A stretch of 64,000 nucleotides of DNA from Niastella soli (GTDB lineage Bacteria > Bacteroidota > Bacteroidia > Chitinophagales > Chitinophagaceae), in contig NZ_JAGHKO010000004.1 in assembly GCF_017742245.1 (NCBI RefSeq), forward strand, positions 682,001 to 746,000, written 5' to 3'. The position numbers were made by a program, and so were the translations under genes. Numbering within the stretch: position 1 is the first letter of the stretch; each line of letters starts with the position of its first letter. The notes beneath the pieces were generated by a model that saw only the letters and a list, made by a program, of their open reading frames with translations, was not told the origin of the DNA and made no database searches. Positions 18,278 through 27,116 of the stretch are shown here, one piece after another.

Positions 18278-19540
18278 TTAATCATACCCACCAAACATTA
18301 ACAACGTAGCATCAATATCCAGTGCGTTTACCAATGCATGCAGTTGACCGGCTTTTAGCAGTGTAAACGACCCCGGCATAAGGGTCCTGATCTCAAAAGC
18401 CCTTTCCCGGCCGGGAAACTTGTTCCAGTCGCCCATGACCATAAATGCTTTTCCATTTAATAAAAAGAAGATCTCCTGGTTATCGCGGTGCCGGTGGATC
18501 CCAATAGCGCATTCTGATTTCAGAATATGCAGGTCAACATATTCTACAGTAAGAAATTCTTCTTCTTTCACCACCTGTTGATTTCCCTTTTTGCCATTGG
18601 CATCAAACATCCAGGATTGCAGCGGGCGCGACAATTCATCCATCCGGGAAAAGGTCTTGTAATTGGAGAGCAGATTTCTGTAATGTAAAAAACCGGTGCC
18701 GCCATGCGGACTACCGCTCACGCCTGCCTGCATAAAATTATTCCATCCGCGCAGGATCATGTCAAAGGAATAATTGTAATTGTTCCCATTGTTTGAATCC
18801 CAGCAGGTTTTAGTATGGTCTGTCCAGGCTACTGAAATATTCAATGGGCGAATGGGATGCATGGTATTCTCGGGCGCCACATTATACATATTCTTATCAT
18901 CAAGACCTTCCCGGGCAAAATCGGTGATGGAGCCTGTTACCAGGTCGGGGCGTGAAATGATCGTTCCTTTGATAAGTGCATCCTTGCCCTTTGTACTCAG
19001 TCTGGTATTCAGGTCCATGTCCGGATAACCCCAGATCTCCACTTCATACCGGTTGGTACTTTCGTTGTAGGGCACCCGCACCGACTCTTTCATCATTTTA
19101 CCCTGAATACTGGCCCACAGACAGATATAGGATGTTAATTTATGACCCGATGCTTTGCTTAAATAAGAATCGGGATCGCCGGAATAAGAAAACTTTATAA
19201 AAGGTCCCGTCCAGTCGCCAATAGTTACCCAGCCACGCACCAGGTAGGTATCGGTAAGCAGAAAGTCCTTTATGTTCTGTTTTTGAAAATCGGTCTTATT
19301 ATCCTGTAATTCCGGATTCAGGATATCCTGATCATTGCCCGCCGGCCCATACAGATCAAGATGCGAAAATGGAAATAAATACTGTAATGAATCTGCCAGA
19401 TAAGCGCCCAGGTCCTCTGCAAAAAAAGACGCATCTTCCATCACTTTCATCAGCTTCACTACAGGATTTTTTACATTATAGTTAATGGGACCTGTAACTT
19501 TTTGTATGGTATCATTTTTTACAATATCTACAGTAGTCAT
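18278..19540 (-). CDS. Cupin C-terminal-domain protein, unknown function
   Basis: A 420-residue protein with no signal peptide. The C-terminal third is a single cupin: GIHRHRDNQEIFFLLNGKAFMVMG gives the first motif with HxH and Glu, and LLKAGQLHALVN gives the second motif with the last His, so metal binding is likely. The first ~300 residues are beta-rich with many aromatic residues (WVTIGDWTGPFIKF, YEVEIWGYPDMDLNTRL) and match no family I know. It lies 27 nt downstream of a second cupin protein with the same two-part layout and 11 nt upstream of glgX, so it belongs to the operon. Cupins can be oxygenases, isomerases or sugar epimerases; the reaction here cannot be told. Confidence 0.75.
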   Translation of the reverse strand: MTTVDIVKNDTIQKVTGPINYNVKNPVVKLMKVMEDASFFAEDLGAYLADSLQYLFPFSHLDLYGPAGNDQDILNPELQDNKTDFQKQNIKDFLLTDTYLVRGWVTIGDWTGPFIKFSYSGDPDSYLSKASGHKLTSYICLWASIQGKMMKESVRVPYNESTNRYEVEIWGYPDMDLNTRLSTKGKDALIKGTIISRPDLVTGSITDFAREGLDDKNMYNVAPENTMHPIRPLNISVAWTDHTKTCWDSNNGNNYNYSFDMILRGWNNFMQAGVSGSPHGGTGFLHYRNLLSNYKTFSRMDELSRPLQSWMFDANGKKGNQQVVKEEEFLTVEYVDLHILKSECAIGIHRHRDNQEIFFLLNGKAFMVMGDWNKFPGRERAFEIRTLMPGSFTLLKAGQLHALVNALDIDATLLMFGGYD

Positions 19541-19567
19541 ACATGATTAATTTGAAGGTAAATAACA

Positions 19568-20719
19568 TTAGGAACAGTGGTATCCAAAGGCCACGAAGAT
19601 GAGCGGCACGGTGGTTGATGTATTCCGGATCCCATGGATGCCGCCGCTTTTTGTATAAATGATCTTGCCTGGTTTTACATGCAGTTCCCGCACCGGCTTC
19701 TGGCCTATGCAATAGATCTCCTGGCTTACAATTGGGATGGTATTGTCAAAAGCCGGATCATCATCGCAACCCATATACGCAATACCTTCCCCTGAAACTA
19801 TATAATACAATTCCTCTGAACCAATGTGCTGATGAACGCCTTCAAAGCTGCCGGGGGTTACATTCACTTCATGAAAATAAACCAGGCTGCCGCCAAGCTC
19901 TCTTTGTAAGATCCATTTCATTTCAACAATATTGGTACCGTCAGGATTATACGCCGGATTTATAGATTCCATCATGGCATTGGAATACCTTACGGGTTTT
20001 ACATTTGCCGAATCAAGCCACCAGCCTCTTTGAAAATTCACCAGGTAATTATCTACGTGCACCGTATTCCCATCGGCACTGGGCGTACTGGTATTGGGCA
20101 CCTGGTATGAACGCATATAATCATTATCCCACGTAGCATCATCGTTGTTGATCTTATAGCCAAAAGGCTCATCGGTTGCTCCTTCCCTGAAATTCATTTC
20201 CACAATCTTTATATCCCGGAGCTGTTTTAAGGCAGCATCCAGATTGGAGACATGTACAATGGTGCCCTTTCTGCCCATTTGGCTTAATACCTTGAAATGG
20301 TGTGATGAGCCATCCACAGGATCCAGGTTATCCCAGATCTCGCATTGAAAGGCCCTTACCCAGTTACAAAAACTAAGGGCGATCTGTGTTTCAACAGTTG
20401 ATTTATCCGGCAGGGTGATCTTCAGGTTGCATAATACCTGCGACTGTAAAAATCGGTTCTTTTCCCGGCTGGTCTCACAAAGCCTGGATGCCAGGTATTC
20501 AATCCTGAATACATTGGCCAAAAACCGGCCATCCTGAAAAACCTGGGCTTTTATAAATGTTATGTCGGCCTTTCGTCTTACCTCGGTCACATTATAACGG
20601 TACCGCTCACTTACCGTAGCATTGAGATAGGCATCGTGATAAATACGGTCGGGGTAAAAAACTACTTTGAATATTTCATTTTCCGGTGAGGAAGAAATGT
20701 CTGAAAATCGTGGGTCCAT
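19568..20719 (-). CDS. Second cupin C-terminal-domain protein, unknown function
   Basis: A 383-residue cytoplasmic protein with a C-terminal cupin: FEGVHQHIGSEELYYIVSGEGIAYMG has HxH and Glu, and IYTKSGGIHGIRN supplies the last His ligand. The N-terminal ~270 residues form a separate, probably beta-rich part (FYPDRIYHDAYLNATVSERYRY, CNLKITLPDKSTVETQIALS) that I do not recognise. It starts 10 nt after the GMC oxidoreductase stop and ends 27 nt before the next cupin gene. The two cupin proteins share layout but little obvious sequence outside the cupin, so they are probably old relatives rather than a recent duplication. Likely metal enzyme working on the GMC product; that is inference from gene order. 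Confidence 0.75.
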   Translation of the reverse strand: MDPRFSDISSSPENEIFKVVFYPDRIYHDAYLNATVSERYRYNVTEVRRKADITFIKAQVFQDGRFLANVFRIEYLASRLCETSREKNRFLQSQVLCNLKITLPDKSTVETQIALSFCNWVRAFQCEIWDNLDPVDGSSHHFKVLSQMGRKGTIVHVSNLDAALKQLRDIKIVEMNFREGATDEPFGYKINNDDATWDNDYMRSYQVPNTSTPSADGNTVHVDNYLVNFQRGWWLDSANVKPVRYSNAMMESINPAYNPDGTNIVEMKWILQRELGGSLVYFHEVNVTPGSFEGVHQHIGSEELYYIVSGEGIAYMGCDDDPAFDNTIPIVSQEIYCIGQKPVRELHVKPGKIIYTKSGGIHGIRNTSTTVPLIFVAFGYHCS

Positions 20720-20729
20720 AAATCATTTT

Positions 20730-22526
20730 TTAGAGAATTGATAATATATGGTCTGCCACTCTGAATGAGTTGGCTTCAATGGTATGGGTGGGGTTACCAC
20801 TGCCGGAGGTTGGCATAAATGAACCATCCGTCACAAATAAATTATCAAAATGCCAGGCCCTGCAGTTAGGGTCCAGCACCGAATCATTTTCGGCAGTCCC
20901 AAACCGGGCACCACCCAATACATGATTGGCAATTCTTACAATGCCGTTCACTGCCTGGTAACTACCCCCTGCCCCTTCTACCGTTACTCCGGCCAGCGAA
21001 AGGATCTGGCGGCATTGTTCGGCGATCTTATCCATCAGGTATTTATCATGCGGGTGCCAGCCTTTATTGATGTAGGCTACCGGCCGGTTCCATTTATCCT
21101 TTACATCAGGATGCAATTCAATGCGGTTATTGAACTGAGGTACCTGGTTGGCCATAAATGAAATGGAGATGCGCCGGCCAAAATTGTCATCAAGGAATTT
21201 GGTGATCCTGTCGCCCCGTAGGTCTTTATCATATTGCAGCCCCAGCCACAATGTATCAAGGTCCATGGCGCCTATGGTGCGAAACAGCGAAATGGGTAAA
21301 GCCGAATCGGAGGTATTATTATAAATAGTAGAGCCGGCCCACAGATCATTATCCAGTAAAAACTTGTCGTTGTTGCTCAGGTCGGTTGCCCAGTCTGAAT
21401 CGAGGGCTACCGATTTATCAACCCGGCCGGGAATGATGCCGCTGGCACCACCAAAGGCATGGGTAAGAAAATATTTTCCCAGCAATTGGTTTTGATTGAT
21501 GCGTTTGTTAAAATCATCGCTCAACATACCCGAGATCTTCAGCAACCTTACCGATTCTATAGCACTGCAGGCTACCACCACTACTTTTGCAGTTGCTTCA
21601 TGCATATTTCCGGCGGGATCGAGATAATGTACTTTATTGACCACCCCATCTTTTGATTCCAAATGGGTAACCGTACAATTGGGTTTGATCTTTAAGTTAG
21701 GCAGATCATAAATGGGATTTAACAACGATACCCAGGTGCTCGATTTCATACCCAGCGGATCGCCATACCGGTTAACATAACTTGTTTTTAATGCTTCTGC
21801 ATTAACTGGTACTTTGCGGCCACTGGGTTTATGGTCTTCGGTTATAACAGCCAGTGGGGTGCGGTATGGTTTTGCGGGTGAACCGGGATTTAGTTGTTGT
21901 CCCAATGCCACCATCCCTTTAAAGGCATATTCACTGATGGGGTTTGGCTTAAGGGGTTTTAAATAATTATCAACGTTCCAGGGTTTTAGCTGTTCCGCAG
22001 CGGTACCGTTTAAGCCTACCAGGTACTCCGTTTTTTCATAATAAGGCATCAAAACGTTATAGTCAAATGGCCAGTCCCTGGCTTCGCGTTTTACATCTCC
22101 ATTGGGATCTTCTTTTAAATTTCTGTTGACATTAAAAGATTGCAGCTTAAAATCGCGAGGTGTAAACCGTAAGGAAACACCGCCGTATAAATTGGTGCCG
22201 CCGCCCACACACTGGGCAGTATACCCTTCAATGGTCGCTTTGTCTTTACCATTGTCATTATAAATGTGTGGCTCATCATTGATATCGGGTTCCACATGGC
22301 TCGAAAAAAAAGGCTGTCCGCTGTTGGCCACTTTCATTTTTAGCACTTTTTCAGTGCCATCGGCAATCAGTTCATCGCGCTTGAACTGACTTAATGCCGT
22401 TGCTGTTTGCGGACGGATCAAGGGCCCTTTTTCAAGCACCAGCACTGTTTTATTTTGCTTGGCTAATGTATAGGCAATAGGGGCGCCGCCGGCACCACTT
22501 CCAATAACGATAGCGTCGTAAACCAT
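20730..22526 (-). CDS. GMC family FAD-dependent oxidoreductase, cytoplasmic
   Basis: 598-residue flavoprotein that should oxidise an alcohol or sugar hydroxyl. The FAD-binding motif is at the start (YDAIVIGSGAGGAPIAYTLAK, then LEKG). The C-terminal GMC signature includes WHFDNLFVTDGSFMPTSGSG and NPTHTIEANS with the expected His and Asn. I place the start at the ATG at 22526: the longer frame from 22622 only adds a translated 9-nt repeat and lacks any signal. With this start the protein has neither Sec nor Tat signal, unlike most bacterial gluconate-type GMC dehydrogenases. The preceding gene encodes a gluconate 2-dehydrogenase subunit 3-like protein, the usual small partner of such enzymes. 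Electron acceptor and substrate are unknown. Confidence 0.88.
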   Translation of the reverse strand: MVYDAIVIGSGAGGAPIAYTLAKQNKTVLVLEKGPLIRPQTATALSQFKRDELIADGTEKVLKMKVANSGQPFFSSHVEPDINDEPHIYNDNGKDKATIEGYTAQCVGGGTNLYGGVSLRFTPRDFKLQSFNVNRNLKEDPNGDVKREARDWPFDYNVLMPYYEKTEYLVGLNGTAAEQLKPWNVDNYLKPLKPNPISEYAFKGMVALGQQLNPGSPAKPYRTPLAVITEDHKPSGRKVPVNAEALKTSYVNRYGDPLGMKSSTWVSLLNPIYDLPNLKIKPNCTVTHLESKDGVVNKVHYLDPAGNMHEATAKVVVVACSAIESVRLLKISGMLSDDFNKRINQNQLLGKYFLTHAFGGASGIIPGRVDKSVALDSDWATDLSNNDKFLLDNDLWAGSTIYNNTSDSALPISLFRTIGAMDLDTLWLGLQYDKDLRGDRITKFLDDNFGRRISISFMANQVPQFNNRIELHPDVKDKWNRPVAYINKGWHPHDKYLMDKIAEQCRQILSLAGVTVEGAGGSYQAVNGIVRIANHVLGGARFGTAENDSVLDPNCRAWHFDNLFVTDGSFMPTSGSGNPTHTIEANSFRVADHILSIL

Positions 22527-22580
22527 AAAATAATTATAAAGAGTTAAAAATTCTTTTTGATAAAAGTAAGCACGCTTCCA

Positions 22581-22634
22581 AATCATCCCAACCATCATAT
22601 TCATCTCTGGCATCCCAGCCATCCCATAAATCCC
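22581..22634. repeat. Six-unit 9-nt tandem repeat between the first two operon genes
   Basis: Six 9-nt units share the frame NNNNATCNC (for example AATCATCCC, TGGCATCCC, AGCCATCCC, ATAAATCCC). The array sits just 3' of the CBM48-like fusion gene and upstream of the GMC start. It creates a spurious in-frame ATG extension of the GMC gene. Confidence 0.55.
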
Positions 22635-22645
22635 AGTTCAGACAA

Positions 22646-23725
22646 CTAACCCAGGTATTCTTCATTACTTCCGAGCGGCTTTTCAAGCGCCAGTTGCCAG
22701 TTAAAATAACTGTCTACAGGCATGCTGACGTTGTTGTTTATAGCGTACCGCTCTTTCAGGTACCCCCATCCTACTCCGCCAATGTTACCGCCATAGCGGG
22801 GATGACTAAAAGCGCCGGTAATGGTATGTCGCCTCAGCAGCGCCAGAAAATAGGTAGGGTTGTTATACAGGCTATAATCCCAGCCAGGCACCGTGCCCGA
22901 TGCCATTTGTTCATATAGTTCCAGGATCAGCTCCTGCGACACCAGCCAGGAATCTACAAAGGGATTCCGCTGTCGTAAGACCTGGTCAATTAATTTCAGG
23001 CAAATTTTATAGTCCTGTAAATGGTGCCGTTCTTCACGGGCCAGAATATTGGTAATGTAATTCACCTCGCCCACCGATTCATCGAGCTTATAGATCGGCA
23101 TGGATAACCGGTTGGGTTTTGCCAGGGTCAAATAAAACCGGTTGATAAAATTTTGCGCTTCAGGTGTTCTGAAAGGAACAATACAATTGGCCAGTCGATA
23201 CAGGATACTGATCTCCCAATCTTCAAACTCTTCAGAACTGTTATAATAATCAGTAAAAAAGAAGGACCACTCCGAGCCGTTGGGCAATGTTTTACGTTGC
23301 GGGTTTATGGGATCAGGCACATCCCGGCCATTGACACGAAACCGATAATAATAGCCTTTACCAACCGGCGCCTGGATGGTGGCCCCGTATATACCAATAT
23401 TTTCTCCATCGTACAATACAGGAGCAAGCGCCAGCGATTGGTACATGGGTAAAAAACTGCCTGTTACCTGAATACTGTCAATCACTTCATTGGGTTTAGC
23501 CACCCATACAAAGGAAACTTCGTTGATCCGTCCGGTAAAACCTTCGCTATCTCTGGCAGCTAATACAATAGGAAAACGCCAGCCTTCCGCAACAGTGGTT
23601 AAATTAAATGAATCGGGAGATACATCATCGACAAACAGCTTTGGTCCTCTTGAAAGATGTTTGGCACAATAATTAAGGATCTGTTCATCGTTTAATGCGA
23701 TGGGGACAGCAAATGGTGCAGCCAT
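22646..23725 (-). CDS. CBM48/E-set-like module fused to gluconate 2-dehydrogenase subunit 3-like domain
   Basis: First gene of the operon, 359 residues, no signal peptide. Residues about 65-155 look like a CBM48 or related E-set module: VSFVWVAKPNE, VTGSF, GIYGATIQAPVGKGYYYRFRVNG, DPINPQRK. Residues about 185-330 form a helical domain ending in AFSHPRYGGNIGGVGWGYL, the signature of the gluconate 2-dehydrogenase subunit 3 family, the small partner of GMC dehydrogenases. Known members are usually exported by the Tat system; this one is not. The fusion suggests a small subunit that also binds alpha-glucan and so may dock the GMC enzyme on it. That fits glgX in the same operon, but is inference. 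The helical domain call is stronger than the CBM48-like call. Confidence 0.78.
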   Translation of the reverse strand: MAAPFAVPIALNDEQILNYCAKHLSRGPKLFVDDVSPDSFNLTTVAEGWRFPIVLAARDSEGFTGRINEVSFVWVAKPNEVIDSIQVTGSFLPMYQSLALAPVLYDGENIGIYGATIQAPVGKGYYYRFRVNGRDVPDPINPQRKTLPNGSEWSFFFTDYYNSSEEFEDWEISILYRLANCIVPFRTPEAQNFINRFYLTLAKPNRLSMPIYKLDESVGEVNYITNILAREERHHLQDYKICLKLIDQVLRQRNPFVDSWLVSQELILELYEQMASGTVPGWDYSLYNNPTYFLALLRRHTITGAFSHPRYGGNIGGVGWGYLKERYAINNNVSMPVDSYFNWQLALEKPLGSNEEYLG

Positions 23726-24023
23726 AAAAAATTATTTATGTAGAAAGAAAAATGGCAAAAACCGCTACCAGGTAGTTTAAAAGGCGGATAGATAAAGTAG
23801 CAGAGACTTGATTATGTTGATGAGAAAATCTTTCTGATTTCAGGAGGGTAAGTTAGAAAGTACCAGCAATAATAAAAAAGGTGTTTTCACGGTATTTATT
23901 TTCAAAAACCCTGCTTTCCTGCTCCAACTGATCTAGTAAAAATTATCCAATCTGCCTCTGTTCCGGAATACATAAATCCTGTTGTTTTGTATAGTAGATC
24001 AATTAAGAAGCTACCAACTTATT

Positions 24024-25217
24024 ATGGAAGTAAAACCACTTACAACAGAAGAGATCCGGCTTATCCGATCCGAAACTGCAGGCACATTGGGCCGTATTCA
24101 TTTTAATAATGCCGGTGCTTCGCTGCCGCCCGATGTGGTAGTGCAAACCATGGTCGATTTTCTACGCGAGGAAGCCCTGCTGGGTGGTTATGAAATTGAA
24201 GCCAAATACCGGGCGCAGCTCGACCATACCCACGAATTGATAGCGCAGCTGGTGAATGCCAACCGCAATGAAATAGCCCTGGTAGAGAACGCCAGCGCCG
24301 CCTGGGACATCGCGTTTAACGGACTTACCTTTCAACCCGGTGATGAGCTCATCGTTTCTGAAATGGAATACATTTCCAATATCCTGGGGTTGTTGAATGC
24401 ACAAAAACAATATAGCGTCGTTATCAAAGTGATATCAAATGATGCCGCCGGCAATTTTCCTTTAACCGAACTGGAAGCAGCCATCACCGACCGTACCCGC
24501 CTGATCGCTGTGACACATATCCCTTCTACCGCCGGCAACGTACTGCCCGTAGCGGCGATTGGTGAAATAGCCCGCAAACACAATATCTTGTATTTACTGG
24601 ATGCCTGTCAGTCTGTAGGACAGGTACCCGTTGATGTACAGGCTATCGGTTGCGATATGATGGCCGTGACCGGCCGTAAGTATTTGCGCGGGCCCCGGGG
24701 TTCCGGTTTTTTATATGTACGCCGGGAAATACAGGATACCTTAAAAGTGTTGTTCTTTGATGGCCGGACAATAAGCAGCGTGAACCAGCAGGATTTTGTT
24801 GTGCGGGCCGATGCGCGGCGTTTTGAATGGTATGAAAAGAACCCGGCCATTGTACTGGGTTTGCAAAAAGCCGTGGAATATTTGTTGAACATTGGTATTG
24901 ACCGTGTATGGCAACGGGTCCAACACCTGTCTACCTTATTCAGACAACGCCTGCAGGCAATCGAGGGTATTGAAGTACACGACCAGGGCGATGTACTCGG
25001 TGGAATCGTCACCTTTTCGGCAACCGGCATGACGGCAAAAGATGTTCGGGCAAAACTGGCGACCAAAAACATCAATGTACATCTTGGATTGGCCAATTCA
25101 ACTTTATATTATATGAACCGGAAAGGGCTCGATGGGATTGTTCGCGCCTCCATACACTATTACAATACGGAGGAAGAAATTGACCGGGTGTGCCAGGAAT
25201 TGGCAGGGATGGCATAA
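24024..25217 (+). CDS. Class V aminotransferase-fold PLP enzyme (cysteine desulfurase-like)
   Basis: PLP-dependent enzyme of the fold-type I class V group. It shows the N-terminal HFNNAGASLPP, the cofactor-side motif LLDACQSVGQVPVDV, and the PLP lysine K219 in MAVTGRKYLRGPRGSGFLYV. I use the ATG at 24024 (397 residues), not a TTG 14 codons upstream, because MEVKPLTTEEI opens the family alignment normally. Members include cysteine desulfurases, selenocysteine lyases, epimerases and C-S lyases, and this sequence does not decide between them. No iscU or suf genes are near, so a role in Fe-S assembly is not supported. It is divergent from the GMC/GlgX operon. Confidence 0.85.
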   Translation: MEVKPLTTEEIRLIRSETAGTLGRIHFNNAGASLPPDVVVQTMVDFLREEALLGGYEIEAKYRAQLDHTHELIAQLVNANRNEIALVENASAAWDIAFNGLTFQPGDELIVSEMEYISNILGLLNAQKQYSVVIKVISNDAAGNFPLTELEAAITDRTRLIAVTHIPSTAGNVLPVAAIGEIARKHNILYLLDACQSVGQVPVDVQAIGCDMMAVTGRKYLRGPRGSGFLYVRREIQDTLKVLFFDGRTISSVNQQDFVVRADARRFEWYEKNPAIVLGLQKAVEYLLNIGIDRVWQRVQHLSTLFRQRLQAIEGIEVHDQGDVLGGIVTFSATGMTAKDVRAKLATKNINVHLGLANSTLYYMNRKGLDGIVRASIHYYNTEEEIDRVCQELAGMA

Positions 25218-25249
25218 TTCTTACTGTTATAAAGGTCAAAACCTATTTT

Positions 25250-25756
25250 ATGCAGTTGGAGCAAACAGGAAAACAACGGCGGTTAAAATGGTGGCAGCTG
25301 GCCCTGCTGTCAATTGTAGTCACAGCGCTGGGTGGACTTTCAGGCAGAAGATCAAAGAAAAGCGAACGGGCACTTTATAACGAAGAATTGAAACAGGCCC
25401 CCTGGGCGCCGCCAGCCTGGGTATTTGGCCCGGCCTGGACAGTCAATAATTTCTTTGTGCTTCAGGCACTGAAAAAACTGGTGCAGGAAACCGGCAGCCA
25501 CCGGAAAAAACTATTGACCCTCCAGGTGTTTATCTGGATCATTTTCTTTTCCTTCAACTATATATACTTCAAACGAAAAAGTACTGGGTTGGCATTTCTG
25601 TGGACAATGGTGGACACAATGCTGGCAGCCTCCAGTTTCACCATCGCCCTTCGGCAAAATAAACAACTGGCCTGGCGGTACCTGCCCCTGCTTGGCTGGA
25701 CCGGTTATGCCAGCAGTTTAGCCGGTTATCAGGCGCTTGAAAACTCTAAAAACTAA
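25250..25756 (+). CDS. TspO/MBR family membrane protein
   Basis: A 168-residue integral membrane protein of the tryptophan-rich sensory protein family, which binds tetrapyrroles and other hydrophobic ligands. Five hydrophobic helices are seen. The signature APWAPPAWVFGPAWTVNN, with its Pro-Pro and Trp residues, matches the conserved first loop and second helix. Conserved residues of the last helices (LLGWTGYASSLAGY) are present. The real start is the ATG at 25250, not an upstream ATG that lies inside the preceding gene in another frame. It follows the class V aminotransferase after 32 nt and is probably cotranscribed. Confidence 0.88.
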   Translation: MQLEQTGKQRRLKWWQLALLSIVVTALGGLSGRRSKKSERALYNEELKQAPWAPPAWVFGPAWTVNNFFVLQALKKLVQETGSHRKKLLTLQVFIWIIFFSFNYIYFKRKSTGLAFLWTMVDTMLAASSFTIALRQNKQLAWRYLPLLGWTGYASSLAGYQALENSKN

Positions 25757-25759
25757 CAA

Positions 25760-25790
25760 GAACGACGCCGGGAAGACGCCGTTCCTTTAA
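25760..25790 (-). terminator. Weak hairpin between convergent genes
   Basis: Read on the minus strand, 25783-25775 can pair with 25769-25761 over 9 bp with two G-U pairs. On the plus strand two mismatches appear. The T tract is poor. It may end the small secreted protein gene, but support is limited. Confidence 0.3.
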
Positions 25791-25806
25791 AGATATTTTT
25801 ATTACC

Positions 25807-26163
25807 CTAGTATTCCATAAAATCATAGTAAGAAGGACTGTTACTACCAATTACAGCAACCTGTACATAGGTGTTTGCATTATCTACCGCATTACAATAT
25901 ACGGGGGTAGATGGTGTGAGGAAGGCATATCCATTGGCAGGGGAATATACCACGTACGTGCCGGAAGAAATATACAGGTAATTGCCTGACCAGGTTAAAC
26001 CCGGTACGGGACCGTTACCAAAGGCATAAATGAAATTCCAGGCAAATGCGGATGCCCGCAAACCTGGGGTGAGAGCTAACCGTTTAATCGTGGGCGTTGC
26101 CTGCATGCTGGCGCCAAAGCTAAGCATAATGGCAGCAGTCAAAAGAAAGGTCCTTTTTTTCAT
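25807..26163 (-). CDS. Small exported hypothetical protein
   Basis: 118 residues, not recognised. The N-terminus is a good signal peptide (KKRTFLLTAAIMLSFGASMQA). The mature part is rich in Tyr, Ser and Gly and contains NGPVPGLTWSGNYLYIS and SGTYVVYSPANGYAFLTPS, consistent with a small beta-sheet protein. There is a single Cys (PVYCNAVD). It is convergent to the TspO gene and stands alone; no T9SS sorting domain is present. Function unknown. Confidence 0.7.
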   Translation of the reverse strand: MKKRTFLLTAAIMLSFGASMQATPTIKRLALTPGLRASAFAWNFIYAFGNGPVPGLTWSGNYLYISSGTYVVYSPANGYAFLTPSTPVYCNAVDNANTYVQVAVIGSNSPSYYDFMEY

Positions 26164-26293
26164 TAGATAAATTTTAGTAGGTTAATGTGATCAAACCTTC
26201 CAAAAGTTAATCAGACTTCCTTTTACCGCTTTATCGATTTGTGTCATTTTGTTGCCAATTTGTATCACGCGCCCAACGATTTGTTCTTTTTTA

Positions 26294-27085
26294 TTATACA
26301 AGGAACTTCTTCATCGATTCCTCAAATACCAACTTTACATGTTCGTGCAGGTTTTGTGTTCTTATATAGCCATAAAACGAATCAAATGGGATTGAATCAA
26401 ACCGTTGCTTAACCCTGACCATTTCTGCATTTGACAGGGGAATACGATTTGGATAACTACGCAAAACAGAAAAGTGTTTTTTACTGGGCGAAAGAAACAA
26501 AGTATCACCACAAAGTATGGTACCTTCCTTCGATAAAAAGGGCACATGTAATATACTGCTGCCTTCAAAATGTCCGCCGATCAGCAGTATCTTTATTCCA
26601 TCCCACAATGGCATTTCATTGCCCTGCCAAAGACGAATGCGCGGTCCCTTTGCAACTATATGTTCGGCATCGTTCTCATGAATATATACCGGACAATCAA
26701 ATACCTCCGCCCATTCATTCATATTGCTGTAATAATGCGGATGCGAAAAGGCAATCGCTTTCAACCCGCCTTTCGATTTTATGAATTCAACAGTGAGTTC
26801 ATCCAGCATCGGAATGCAATCCCACAATACATTCCCCGCTGCCGACAAAACCAGTAAAGCTCTTTGCCCAATAGCAAATATGGGATTGATCTCTATCTCA
26901 TACAAACGCTCATGCAGCTTATTCAGTTTAATACTGTGCTTCCGGTGAAGGTCCTGGGGTTTTGTCCAGCTTTGCCCGGTTTCCGGAATATACTGACGTT
27001 CATCACTGCACGTAACACACAGGTGTGGCACTGTTGCTGCCGGGTAATAGGTCCCACAGGTGCTGCAAATAATTTCTTCTTTCAT
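26294..27085 (-). CDS. MBL-fold metallohydrolase with N-terminal CxxC zinc-ribbon-like motif
   Basis: 263 residues. The N-terminus has two CxxC pairs (ICSTCGTYY and LCVTC) spaced like a zinc ribbon, then a metallo-beta-lactamase-fold domain. The first metal motif is AFSHPHYYSN, so it keeps HxH but lacks the following Asp-His of classic enzymes; later ligands may lie in GGHFEGSS and LCGDTLFLSPS. Proteins with SHPHYY are a recognised MBL subgroup of unknown substrate. I use the ATG at 27085, since an upstream TTG would add ten residues before the first CxxC. The gene lies 31 nt downstream of the AhpD-like gene in the same direction, so both are probably controlled by the divergent MocR regulator. 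Confidence 0.8.
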   Translation of the reverse strand: MKEEIICSTCGTYYPAATVPHLCVTCSDERQYIPETGQSWTKPQDLHRKHSIKLNKLHERLYEIEINPIFAIGQRALLVLSAAGNVLWDCIPMLDELTVEFIKSKGGLKAIAFSHPHYYSNMNEWAEVFDCPVYIHENDAEHIVAKGPRIRLWQGNEMPLWDGIKILLIGGHFEGSSILHVPFLSKEGTILCGDTLFLSPSKKHFSVLRSYPNRIPLSNAEMVRVKQRFDSIPFDSFYGYIRTQNLHEHVKLVFEESMKKFLV

Positions 27086-27116
27086 TTTTATGGATGTTAG
27101 GTTTAGCAGTTTCAAT

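Noticed and set aside
22527..22622. N-terminal extension of the GMC oxidoreductase
   Set aside because: The 32 extra residues come from a 9-nt repeat; the flavin motif starts right after the ATG at 22526, as in the family.
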